From: Panaeolus papilionaceus
Lineage: Eukaryota > Basidiomycota > Agaricomycetes > Agaricales
Direction of reading: 5' to 3'
NCBI GenBank assembly: GCA_015501605.1
Contig: JADNRZ010000012.1
Span: 1,054,001 to 1,118,000, forward strand
Length of the DNA stretch: 64,000 nucleotides
Both the position numbers and the translations under genes were made by a program. The notes below the pieces were generated by a model. That model saw nothing but the letters and a program-made list of their open reading frames with translations. It was not told where the DNA came from and made no database searches. This document shows positions 46,531 through 58,345 of the stretch, piece after piece. Numbering within the stretch: the first letter of the stretch is position 1; the number at the start of each line of letters is the position of its first letter.

Positions 46531-49291
46531 GGGGGAAGGGATGGAGACTTCAGGCACATGGGTGATTAGATATTTCGTCCGGTTTATCCATCAGGTCCTT
46601 GAATTCGCACATGATGGCACAGGACTTCGTTACAAGCGATGGCCACAACTCATGCGCACAAGGCATGATTGGAAAGATTCAATTTTTTGACTGTAAAGTT
46701 GTGCACATTTACAGCTGGGAGAAACTACACGATTTGTGATAAATAGCGTCAGTATCTGCGTGCCATTCCTCCCACATACAGTTGTAGATTAACTCACAAA
46801 AGTATCATCAGCAATTCAATTTGAAGTATCTGGGCACCATGCGTACTGGTCATCCGCAACTCGTCAGAACGTGTCCGACCTGATATCTTCAAACCATGAA
46901 CGAACCACCACAATAATAGCACACAGAAGCCAGAAATAGTATTAAGACTGTCCCATGAATAGCACAGAGCACAGAGGAAAATCATATGAAGTTCTCGATG
47001 GCGATCAAAGGTTGCATACATAGAGGAGTCTCAGTTCAAGTTCAAGTTCTATCTTCTTCCATTATCTCCTGTCCAATAGTCTCGCTGGACTCTCGCTATG
47101 GCACATATTAATCATCATTTTGGTATTTAGTCCGAAATGAGCCAGAGGCTGGCGAGTTCTCCTGAAGACTAACGAATATGAAATGAGAAACCGCAAGTGT
47201 AGAGACGCTTGAGAGAAACAACGAGCGAGAAGAAGAGGATGAGAGGAGACATTAGAAAAGAATCGACGTGTTGGATTTAGCTTAATTTTAGGGGCGTGTG
47301 AACTCAATCCGACTGGTCACAGTGAACTGAGGTCTTCCTTCAACACAATCTCTACTATGACCTTCACCATGGGTTGCCCATTCTATGTTGTTTTACATAG
47401 CTCAGCATTGTAGGTATGATAGCTCTTCTTTTCATAAAATATCTGGCCTTCATCTTTTTTATCACGATTTTTAGGCACATCAAAGCGTCAACAGACAATC
47501 GTCTTGGGCCGCTCTGGTTACTGTCTTTGACCAGAAAACGGATGTACGCTTATAACGCAGCCCTGCTTAAGGATGCCCTCGTAGACTGTATGCTGTCAAT
47601 AAGCTTATTTTTACAGAGATAAAGGTACGTTATATTGCATGTCAGTTTCTCAAAATCCATTTTTACATTGTTCACATTTTTTCCCGATTTTAATAGGAGC
47701 TGTTTCCTTCTGTCGGTCAAACTGATGTCCTACGTCTGCGAATAGATGCCCTACGAGGCAGAGAAGTGGTTTAGCAGGCTTATTTTTCGATCAAATGGGG
47801 CATGCTGGTTGCTTGGCTTTAACCTCGTCACCACATAATCGGCATCTTGTACACACGTTCGGGATGCACCACATCTATGGGTCCAGGACACAATTTCGAG
47901 ACCAAAATGTGCGCTTGTCACTGCCACTTATCTGTAGAATTCAAATTGAGTTTCTCCTCATAGGTTCAGCTTCCTTCTCGTTTCGTAAACCTCATTTGGT
48001 GCTGGATCGACTATGCCCTAGTGATACCAGAAGATTTCTTATCTAGGCAGACTCAAATTTGCACGAAACAATCCTGGACCAAGACAACGCTGGACCTGGT
48101 TGTCGTCTTTCCACCACCCCTTCCTCGTATCTTCACACCCGCCGCAGACACGTCAAGGACATCCGTCCACTCCTCCGTCCAAATTCATCCAGTGTTAACG
48201 AGGACGGCATGTCAGCGATTTTTTTTTTTCGTTCGTACCCTCCCTCCCCCACTACACCACCAGCGCACATCTCCGTTACCTCGTCTCTAGAACATTGTCG
48301 CCAGCTCGCCTCACCACACACACTGTCGCCATTCTGTGCCGGCTCTCCACAATTGTCCAATTACGAGGGATGGTGTCAGGATCGGCGTCGTATAGTGGTC
48401 GTTGATGTGTGTAGAGAGTTTTCCGGGGATGTTAAATAGCGGGATGCGAGGCTGTGGGCCTGGCGAGGAACGTGATCACTGAACTATTGGGAAAGGGGTG
48501 AATTTACTGGCAGGCGTGTCGATGTGAAGTTGGAGTGGGATGGGGATGGACGGGATATAGTGACCTTCTGGAAAAAGAGCGGGGCGAAGTTGGAAGAGAC
48601 GTGGATGTGCGAGTTGGATCAACCTTGGGGGTTTCTCTACACACGAGACAGCAATGTCAAGCACAGCGACGTGGAAGGATCGGAACTTGAGTGCGTGTGG
48701 GATGGCTAGAATAGGGATGTGTTTGCTGGGGTTGACGAATGATGGATTCTATGAAATTGGGATGGACTGCTGCCATATCATGCATCGTCAGTATTTTGCC
48801 CTCGACCGCCAATATGTTGACTGGCCTCTTGTGTTCAACATGCCTGCAAATCAACACCTCATACATCTTCCTTCGTTTGGACGTTGTTGAGATCAAGTTT
48901 GGTCTACTATAATTGGGTCTTGGCAGAATGAAGTTGCGAGTATCGGTTGGAGTGCTCCGTCTGCTCAGTATAAAGCGACTCCCAGAATCTCGAGCTTTCA
49001 CCTTTCGTTCCTACACATCTAACCAAACATCGACCTTCTCATTCATCTATCCCACTCAGTCTCAACGCCACACCTGTCTTCGGATTCCCCTCATTGATCA
49101 CAAGCACCTCGACTTGCAAGTTCATGTCCTACAATCCATATCCCTCGCCTCGCTTATGACCCATGTATCGCAGAAACTGCTCCTAATGCAGCAAGTAGTT
49201 ATACTTACTATGTCCAGTAGAGTTTTCAAATGTAATACTAATAATGCATGAAATAAACACAATTTACTACATGGCGGAATACTAATCAGAA
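46531..49291. other. Gene-free block between NLR remnant and NLR-3
   Basis: 46560-47280 shows nothing I can name; the rest is repeat copy 3 plus about 500 bp of unassigned AT-rich sequence before the NLR-3 stop. Confidence 0.5.
47160..48750. repeat. Degenerate dispersed repeat, copy 3 (longest)
   Basis: Carries all landmark blocks: GGGGCGTGTGAAC, CATGGGTTGCCCATTC, ACAATCGTCTTGGGC, CTCGTAGACTGTATGC, GCGAATAGATGCCC, GGGGCATGCTGGTTGC, CACGTCAAGGACATCC, GTCGTATAGTGGTCGTTGAT, ACACACGAGACAGCAATGTC. Copies differ by many substitutions and indels, so these are old, non-coding insertions or RIP/decay products of one element type. Confidence 0.6.
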
Positions 49292-52200
49292 TCAATCCTC
49301 CCTAAATTTATCTAGTCTCTGAAATAACGTCCAATTGCGATAGCCTACGCTTAGACCAGTTACAGGGTCGATTGTCTTCAATGCAAGCTCGTATGCCGGA
49401 ATTGCAGAAATATCCTCAATGTCGTCCGACGCTGCGTCCCATTTAACACCTGTGCCTCCATTACTCACGTTGTGTATGTTGAGCATATCACTACAACGAA
49501 TATCGAACAACTGCATGTGGTCAGTGAATGGCACGGGATCAATGATAGTAAGAAAGGAGAACCCAGTAGAAGAAACATACCCGTACATAATCACGAATGA
49601 TGTGAAGGTGTTCTCCCTTGTAGGTTCCGCAATGGTAAGGGGGGTAATTGGCATGGCATGGAACTTGTGGCCGGAGATTCAATGTACGAGGACTGGATAC
49701 AACGCCATCCAAATGTTAGCTTGAACAGCGCCACGACAAGAGAAATGGTGCATACTCAGAGCCTCGAACAAAATGCGGCCGAACGTGGGTCTTTGATACT
49801 AGAATCTCCAAAGCTGTGGCTATCTCGACTGAAAGGTGACAGTCTTCCCACAGAAATAATTCGATGTCATGTAAGAGCATCTCTGCGACGCTGGTACGCC
49901 AATACTCGCCCTTCTTCCTCCTTAGGTTGTCCAATTGGTCTTGAATTGACTTTGGCCTAGTAATCTGTTGCGACGTATCAAGGCTGCACATTTTGTGAGA
50001 GTTAAGTGTCATAACTCATGACATGGCCAATGGTTTAAACACCTACAGCAAGATGATTTCCTTGATATAATGCACGAAGGCAGTTGAAGCCTCTGAAAGC
50101 AGATTCCTCTGAACTTCAGAGGCTGCTGAGTCCCCTGATGCATACTTCTGCCAAATGTACATACACCGCTTCCAAGCACGATGGTCATCCTCGTAAGATG
50201 TCCCCTGGATGCTGCCTGTAAAATGATTCCATGCGTCGACCCCCACACAATGTTGAATAGAAGTAGATATATGGTCGGACACCAGCTGATGAAGGTCGAC
50301 CTTGCCCGAGGTTAATTTGACGGTCACTGAGGATGGAGTATGGTAGTGGATAAATGCTGATGTAGATGTAGATGTACCCTTGAAATGGGAAAATTGACAT
50401 CCGAAGGCAACAGGGTGTTGCAGGATATAAAGCAAATGTTGTGGGATTTTGGGATGATTAAAGTGGAAGTCTTGCAGGACCTGAACTCGCTTTCTTGCAA
50501 CTACTGGGCCAAAGACCTTCCACAAGTTCCGGTGTGAGATGTCCTGCAACAGCTGAGATGTTCTTGCACCGAATTTCTCTTTGAGTCTGTCAAGGACTTT
50601 GTATAGCATGCGGTCATTTAAGATATCCCATCTGGACAATGCTGCTGCTACCGAAGCCTGGTGAGCAGCTCCCAAAGATGTCTGAGTCTGAAGCATAATC
50701 AGGAAGCAATATATAATGTAGCGTTCATCTGATGTATCTGAGTTAAGGTCTGCTGGATGAAATGTAGAGCTCAGCACTTCAACAAGGCAAGGGGACAGAG
50801 TAAAAACCCCACCATTGACCTGTTTTATGGCAATCTCCGTTAGATTTTTGTCAGCTTGTCGTGTGTCGATGTGGAACTCTTCTGAGCGATGAGGATTCAG
50901 TAGAAATTCGACGACGGAAGCGTGATGGAAGATGGACGGAATCCGGATCCCAAGGCTTGTGACACGCTCGCGCTGTGCCGTCATATCTAAATCTGCCCCA
51001 AACTTCATGCCATCTATGTCGCAATTCATAATCGACTGCAAATCTACTAGCAGAATGTCAACTGGGCATGTTAGAGAGAGAAACTTTTGAAGGTATTCTC
51101 CAACACGGTCTCCGTTCAGGTACCCGAAAAAGGACATGGAAACAATTCGGAAGCAAAAAAGTCGATGGACAAGCAAGGGGTGTTCAGTCCGCCGTAGGAT
51201 GTGCAGATACAGGGCATCCAGTTCAGCGTATGGGCGGTGATTTTCTGGGATGGTGTTTTGCAAAATATCATCAAGCCTGCGGCTGGGGTCGTCTCGAAGG
51301 TACCTCACATACTTCATGATGGTGACGGCATAAATAAATTGCCCACTGGCTCGTTTGACAATCTCCTTCATGACCCTGCCGGATGGCCAATCGGCCGGGA
51401 TGTGAGACCGAAAGGGGTGGATTTGTCGAATTTTGGCGCCTTCACTCCTAACAAATACTTCGATGTCGTGGTCACCATCACATTCGTCCAAAAGAGACAC
51501 GTTTTGAGCCAAGTCAGGATTTGCAGTGAGGTATGCAGTAAACCAAGAACGAATAACCACCTCAGGCCGGCTGGCCACAAACACCGAAAAGGGAAAGACG
51601 TCGCCATGTGAGACTAGGAAAGCAATGGCGTCAAGTACTTGCTGCTGCCCTCTCTCTTCCTTGCATTCGTCCAACCCATCAACAACAATGATTCTCGGGA
51701 GTGCACAGGTGGCATTTTGGTTTCTTTGATCGTTTCTTAGCGCTTCTAGGGGTTTGATAATTAGCTTGAAGACCTGTTCCCTGAGAGTGACGTCGAACAC
51801 AGATGAGTCATTAAGGATGGCGTGCTCAATGTAGCTTCGGAGAGCAGGCATGGTCTGGCTGAGCTGATAGGCAATGGTTGTGACAAACCGCCCTTCGTGG
51901 CCTTGATGGCTGTCTGCCGATGCTGTTCGAGAAAAGAAAAAAGATGCTGCAAGGTTGGATGCTGCACGAAGCTCCTCTGATATTGTCTGAGCAATGGCAG
52001 ATTTTCCAGCTCCAGCTGAGCCGTACAACCACATGATACGTGGTCGGCCTTTGTTGGACCAATTCCGCGTCATCGTTAGAAGGCCCACTCTGGTGTTGGG
52101 GTGACATTTGGGGGGGTCATACCGATCCTTCGAATTGAAGGCGGCAGCAGGTGATGCCTTCTGATACAAGAGTTGTATGCCTTTGGACCCATGAGTTGGA

Positions 52201-52768
52201 TTTCGCACTTCATTAAATGAATAGTATCTCTCACCATCTATCCCATATCCTCGATGAAAATGGGTATGTTGTGGGAAGCTTGGGTATCCACCCTGAAACA
52301 TAACTCTACTACCAGGTCCGAACACTGCGGGATACGGCTCTGGAGAGCCATGAGATATGATAAACCATGCAATTTAAGATTGGAAGACAAGACCCTTACC
52401 CGCAGTGTGGTGAGCAGCATGGGTATGACCATGACCAAGATTGATGTCCAACTGCTCATTCAAAGAGTTTGGAACCTCGGAGTACAAAGTTGGGTCAACT
52501 AATCCAGGGGGCGCTACTGGTTGGAGTCAGACACACTTTTCTTGTGAATAATCTAAGGCATAATACCTTGTGAAGGCTCGCCGCCAAGATCTGGATAACC
52601 CAACAGCGACCGAGTATACGGTGCTGAGTTTCCGTGAAGTTAGAAGATCAAAAAAAATGTACTGTATTCCTCTCACTCACTGTGAACACTGCCATTGGAA
52701 GCTGATGGGCGACTCAGAGGCAAAGGAGTCGACCCATGAAGAAATGACGGAGAGCGAATGGGTGGCAT
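49292..52768 (-). CDS. NACHT-domain NLR-like protein, NLR-3
   Basis: Eight exons (52768-52681, 52623-52567, 52516-52400, 52324-52235, 52180-50047, 49983-49756, 49692-49581, 49510-49292) give 1014 aa. Start MPPIRSPSFLHGSTPLPL; a His-rich stretch GHGHTHAAHHT; one glycine motif VFGPGSRVMFQGG followed by HTHFHRGYGID; then IQLLYQKASPAAAFNSKD, Walker A GSAGAGKS, FFFSRTASADSHQG, Walker B IIVVDGLDEC, FSVFVASRPEV, and the shared helical region (ASGQFIYAVTIMKYV). The C-terminal region diverges from NLR-1 and NLR-2 but ends with DPVTGLSVGYRNWTLFQRLD. It is the most distant of the three. An in-frame stretch near 50755-50825 could be another intron. No repeat domain is seen at the C-terminus. Presumed nucleotide-switched sensor. 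Confidence 0.88.
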
Positions 52769-53425
52769 GAAGTTTCAAGAGAGAGGTAAAACTAGAGGCA
52801 AGCACTGATTCTGAGAGTTACAGCGCCTTGCATAATTCCCTGAAACCATGATTTTTTGAAACCGATCATGTGACATGGTGCCTGAACCAAAGTTACCAAA
52901 CAATGTGATAAGATATCCGTTGCGAGCTTTCCCCGCGTGAGGGAAGGAATGCAGGGTGATAAATTTACTATCGTTTAGTCAATTTATAAGATGTCGATTC
53001 TGGCTGATTCTGATGAGAGCAAACTGTGAGGATTCATAGTTTGCGAGGGTGCGGGGGTCGTTTGGCAGGCGCTCCAAATTCGGCTCGCACGTGAGCTTTC
53101 AATGAGCACGTGATCACGACGCGTCGAAATCTTTGACCATTCGCATCCCCAATATCCCGAGATTCGCGCGGGACGGGACCGAATTCTGCGTCTGCGTCAT
53201 GATGAAAGCGCAGCGCCAAACGACCAGAGCGCTAGGGCAAGCCGAGGCGATCCAAGCTGGATGCCAAGCGGCCTTCCCAATCTGGAGTGAAGCTCCCAAT
53301 GCTACTAAATGGCCAGCTTGCATCCAGGCCGGGGCCGGATTGCACTACCAACCCAAGCTTCGCTACAGAAACCTTCCCAAGTGGCACAAGTCAGGCTTAA
53401 GTGAGAACAGAGTCAGACCATATGA
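52769..53425. other. Intergenic between NLR-3 and the recombinase relic
   Basis: The plus frame at 53133-53468 has no recognisable features and overlaps the end of the recombinase on the other strand; not called. Confidence 0.5.
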
Positions 53426-56221
53426 TTACAGAATGGCATCGTCTACAGACTGCCTAGTAACATTCTGACTAATCCAGAACTCTTCCATAGAGCTAGAAAT
53501 ATTGTCCAGATCTGACTTCTTGTACGCATGGGAAGTACTAAGAGGAATGATTTCTTCGATGCGGCGCCAGTAGATAAGAAAGGCGAGTGACGTCCAGCCA
53601 CCAGTCTTAGCTACTACCTCTGGGGGGACGCTGGCGAGAAGAAGTGTCACCGCTCCGCCAATGCGAAAGCTGTGGCCAGAGACAAGGTCAAGCAATGATG
53701 TGCTGAGCGCGGGGAAACACCTATACAACACCAACACAACAACACAACAAACCAACAACCTCAATAGAAGGTCTAAGGTCTTGTGACGAGCTACGAAGGT
53801 GTCCGTTGATGTCTGATCCTACGACAGTACTGCGTGTTCGAGGGGGAAATGTGACAAGTTGTCCGGTTCCTCACAAGGAGCAGCCGAATTAAGTGTGTTT
53901 TTAAACTAGAGGTAGCAAGTCCAAGCGTCGTAGACGACCGAGGAATGATGCCAGTGTCTAGGCTCGAGATAAAATAACCCAAAGAGATAGCAAAGATGAC
54001 CCTAAGACAACCAACAGGTGTACAAAGGCGACGTCTCCCACTAACTCTGACAAGAGACACAACAGTCCACGACCGAAGATGTCCTTAGAACCAACAATCG
54101 AGCCTTAGTCAGGCAAATGCACTCAACGATCCAATGACCGAGCTTGCAAACACACAAAATCCAACAAAAACCAATCAAATTCAACACACTAGTCGCACTC
54201 AAAGTATGCGAGAAACAACTCTTTGGGCCCTTAGACGCACACAATTGCTATCTAAGTCTTGGGGAGATTTTCTACTCTTTATTCTATGATTTACAGGGCT
54301 TTTTATACAAGAGTAGGGGTTTGGCTAAGAGAGTCGAAACAAACATAAGAGAAACTAAGAGAAAGAGCCAAGAGTGTCTTAGGAGAGCCGTCGATCACTC
54401 TGGCATACTAAGTAGTACTAAGAAAAGCTTGGTGAGTTGAATCACATGCCATATTATGAGGGTTGAACCTCTTTTACACCAGTTAGTCCGGCTTCACCAC
54501 ATCTGTTGGTACCCTCAGACTGGCCTCAACCAAGTCCGATCGCATTCGTAACCCTCATCTTTGTTGTTTCCTTCTCCTAAGTCTCCTTTGTCCTCCGATA
54601 GTCCCGACTTGTGAGGTCTAGACCTCCTTCGGGCTCAAGGATAGGATCGGAGCTCTTCGGCGCTTAAGGTCGTAGCTTCTTAGAGGTCTTGTTCCACGGT
54701 GATCCCCGTTGATGGCATCACATGCCTTTGTAGGCTTTATCCGTGGCGATGTATAAGTCGAGTGTCAACGTAGGAGCTCGTAGATAGGCTTTTGAGGGTC
54801 TCAGGGTAATAGCATGCCTCGTAGACTCGTTAATATAAGAGGTGTTTATCGACGAAGGTCCGACTTAAGTGCTAGTCATGACCTGATAAGTTCTAAGGTC
54901 CTGACACACGACTCCGAGACGTTCGACTACTGTCTGCAGTCTCCGTAGCCGTTCCAAGATCCCCCGAATGATGGTTTTACGTCGTTTTCAAGGGCTGAAC
55001 GCGTTTTCAGCGTATCAGCGACATGCCACTCCAGACATCGCCCACAAATTTTAAGAACTCCCCTTTTATCATGTGGTGCCATCCCAACGCCTCCCGGAAT
55101 GCAAAGAATGAGGAGTTAGGAGGCCGACCATAATTGACAGCCGAATGATTCAGTACTGCCTTAACGGGGCAGAGTTCGTCAAGTCGGGAGGTGAGCACAA
55201 TAACAGCTCCGTCCTGCTTGGTGGTCTTGGTCCACGGGATCCATATACTGATCGACAAGGAACACCCCTCGCCTGCGCGAAACCTATGCTTGGTAGAGCT
55301 CGTCACGTTGAAGGCTGGGTCGAATGATGAGGCTGATTTTACCGTGGTCTCCCCTAGACAACGGCAGCCGAAGAACGATGTCAACGCGACAGCCCAGATG
55401 GCTGCGTGACGGGGAGTAGAGAGGTCGAGTGAGGAGAGGAGAGAGCGTAGGTGGTCAAGGGATACAGGGGAGCGAAGTGGCCGTCTGAACTGGGTCCCGG
55501 CCTTCCTGGCAAGTGACCTGGTTTGGTTAACCCAGTCGTCCTCCCCAAACCACTGTGCCCGGTTGAAAACGTGCCAGTATCTAACACCTGAGAGCCAGGT
55601 GGATATGGTCTTGCCTTTGTAAGAGCCCTTGCAGTGGGCAACGAATGACGCTAGGAGAGGTGCGGAAGCTGGCATCCGCGCCTCCTCTGAGATACCAAAG
55701 GTATCACAGAATTGATGGAAGCGGAGCAGACCAGCCCCGTAGACGGTCTGTGTACTGGCTGTGATCGCTTCTTCCACTGCCTGGTAAGTCTTCTTGATGA
55801 GTTGGGACAGGATGGCACCCGTCATGTCTTGTTTGCGACGACGTGCGTACAGGCTCGACCACATTGAGAGTCGTTTTGCGGCTGGGACAGGGGGCCTGAA
55901 TTCACTGACGGTCGAGAGTTTTGAGGCATTACGTGCCAGCTGTCATACCCCTTTCGAAGATGGCACATTGATCGAGAGAGATGTAAGAGGAGGAGAGGTG
56001 ATGGTGGGGGTTGGAGCCAAGACACCAGAGAACCTCTGGTGATACTGGTCCCCGGATAACCCTGGAGTGTTCGGGTTGGCAGATTCCGTGGGAGGCGTAA
56101 CAAGGGGGTTGGTGTTCTGAGCCCCAAGTGATCCACTCTCCGTCCGAATTTGCAGTGGCAAGACAGAACTCGACGAGAAAATGCCGATTGGGATAACAGT
56201 GTCAAAAGAAGATCGTTTCAT
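53426..56221 (-). pseudogene. Tyrosine recombinase (phage-integrase-like), disrupted
   Basis: Two halves of one protein on the minus strand. The N-half (56221 to about 55021) starts MKRSSFDTVIPIGIF, has a Pro/Ser-rich leader, a SAM-like core-binding domain (ITASTQTVYGAGLLRFHQFC, FVAHCKGSYKGKTISTWLSG) and the first catalytic Arg in FFGCRCLGETTV. The C-half (about 53697-53426) has the H-x-x-R box SGHSFRIGGA, GGWTS and the nucleophile in FLIYWRRIEEI. All catalytic positions (R, H-x-x-R, W, Y) are present but split by about 1.32 kb of foreign DNA after WSGMS. A TGA also interrupts the leader at 55943, between SSKGV and QLARNA; CGA to TGA is a likely cause. Such recombinases occur in fungal Cryptons and related YR elements; I see no DNA-binding domain or RT to decide which. 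Confidence 0.85.
53697..55020. mobile_element. Insertion of about 1.32 kb inside the recombinase gene
   Basis: The recombinase reading frame stops at 55020 and resumes at 53697. Read on the minus strand the insert runs from GCTGATACGCTGAAAACGCG to CCCCGCGCTCAGC. Flanking ATGTC and ACATC could be an imperfect 5 bp target duplication. No coding frame of note. Type unresolved: solo LTR, MITE or a non-autonomous DNA element. Confidence 0.65.
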
Positions 56222-56359
56222 GTTTGCAGATCGCGTTAGTGGTGTAATTTAGAGCTAATCAGTAATCGACAAATCAAATCACAACTTTATCAGACGTGAT
56301 ATTGTGAAATGTGACATAAACGGGATTGCGAATCGATTGATGATAAGAGTACAATTACA

Positions 56360-56590
56360 GCTGATAAGTGCAAATGAATTCTGATACAAATGGCGCGTGC
56401 GACTGTGCAATGAAATGATGTGTATAACAATATAAGTGCAAATAAAAACGAGTCCGAATGCTGTGCAAAGAAAAACGTGCGACGATAACAAATATGATGA
56501 GTGCAGTAACGACAAGTGCAGTGATAATAAAGATAGATGTAAGTGCAATGATAACTGGATGCAGCAAGAATGAGTGCAGCGAAACGGCAA
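56360..56590. repeat. Array of GTGCA motifs upstream of the recombinase
   Basis: GTGCA followed by A or G occurs at least eight times in about 220 bp (near 56368, 56405, 56435, 56462, 56500, 56515, 56541, 56577), usually as AAGTGCA(A/G) or GAGTGCAG, spaced 14-40 bp apart in AT-rich sequence. Its place just 5' of the recombinase start suggests a promoter or binding array, but that is inference. Confidence 0.5.
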
Positions 56591-56647
56591 CGAGATGTAA
56601 CGATGATCAAATAAAGAGTCTCATGTCACAGCCATAGAGGCTAGAAT

Positions 56648-58345
56648 CATTAATGAAAGACTGTCTTTCGACAGTGAGTGCTCATTTATCAGAACTGTCC
56701 ATGGACAGTACTGTCAATAGGCAGTGGGCTGGCTTTTGTCAGTGGGGGGGGGGATTTTCCGGGGTGGGGGATGGGTAGGGGGGTGGGTAGGGGCATATAG
56801 GGGGTGAAATAGGTGATATTCCGGGTGTAGGAGGATGGGTAGGGGGTTGGGAATAGGGGGGATGGATGGGGGGATGCTGGATAGGGGCTGGTGGCTTATC
56901 TGGCTGGGTGGGGGTAGGGGAAATATTGCCGGATAGATATGATATGGGTATGGGGGTGTAGAGAAAAAAATCAGGATCCCGGAATGGGTATTTTCGGGGT
57001 GGGGGGATCAGTGGTTGGTGAGCAATTAAGGAAATACACTCTCAGAGCCAGCAATAAATCAAAATAAATCAAAAAAATAATATAAATCGCAAATAGCGCA
57101 CTCAATTCTGCTCCGATTAGGCTGAAATTTTGAACGCAGCCTCCCACATATGATCCCTATCGACCCTTAAAAAATGTTTTTTTACATGGGTCACTTGAAA
57201 AGCCCCTATCTTTGGCCCAAACAGTATCCTGCTCAATATTGCACCGCTCTGGGCACTATTTTGGGTGATCTATATATTGTTAGAAAGCTATTAACAGCCT
57301 CTATAAGATCCCACCATCCGATCCACCAAATTGTACCAGCAACCCAGCAGATCAGGTTCGCTTTTTTAGCCCCTATTCCCCCTACTACAATTATTTCCCC
57401 AATATTGCTTCGCTTTTGGCACCATTTGGGTGGATATATATATCATTAGAAAGGTATACACTATATCTATCCATTCATGTGGTCCGATCTGCCAAATGTG
57501 GCCACAGAAGCAGCAGATCTGCTCTGGTTATTGTGCATTGATTAAATGAGCCCCTATTTACAAATCAAATCTTCGTCCTGATCAGGAATATTAATGTGAT
57601 GTCATTGATCCCATTTAATCTCATCAATCCTCATTAATTAGCTTCGCTTTTTTGGGAAATTGGCATCACTGATCTGCTTCCAGGCACTAATGACATCACA
57701 CTAATTAATATTCCTCTTCCACCATTATTGCAGCATTTATTCCACCGCTTTTTTGGCCCCTTTATCCAAACATATCTATATAAATGGAAAGCTACAGCTG
57801 CCTAGTATTTGAATATGAATTTTATTTATTTATTTTCTTGCAGGATATTACCCAAAACAGCTCCGCTTTTTTGATAATCAATTGCCCCTATTTATTTATA
57901 GCATTATTACTGCTGCATTTTCAACCGCTTTTTTGGCACTTTTTCTGCACACCATATATACCATTGCAAAGCTATCAGTGTCTAGTTTAAGAATCTGTCC
58001 CTATATCATTACTATCCTCACTGGGGACTGCACCATTCAATTTCGCTTTTTTAGTAATTAAATGAGCCCCTATCTTTAATCACATTTCTTTGTGCACCAT
58101 TTATATTTATTCCCTTTATTATTTTAATTGACATATATATATCACTGGAAAGCTACAATTGCCTACTTTCAGAATCTGAAAACAGATCATAAATGTTGTG
58201 CTTGTGGAGGGAGCAATTGCATTTCGCATTTTGGGTACTGGAGCGTGGGAACACACCTTGATCCTCCTTCTCCTCCTCCCTCCTCCGCTTTTTTGCCTTC
58301 ATTCCTCCACTCCCTCTGCAGCTATCAACCTGAAACTTGGTACAC
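56648..58345 (+). repeat. Left arm of palindrome 1
   Basis: Carries repeated modules ordered AGCCCCTAT, CGCTTTTTT, ATATATATCATT...GAAAGCTA, CTAGTTTAAGAATCTG-like. GAAAGCTA-type sites lie near 57283, 57448, 57786, 57966 and 58148. CGCTTTTTT-type sites lie near 57358, 57407, 57645, 57742, 57863, 57926, 58043 and 58286. Confidence 0.8.

Noticed and set aside
35628..52768. WD40, ankyrin or TPR repeats in the NLR C-termini
   Set aside because: No GH...WD spacing, no ankyrin TPLH motif and no TPR pattern could be found in any of the three proteins.
53697..55020. The 1.3 kb block as an intron of the recombinase
   Set aside because: Far longer than all other introns here (about 50-70 nt), and lacks a GT start and AG end at the frame break.
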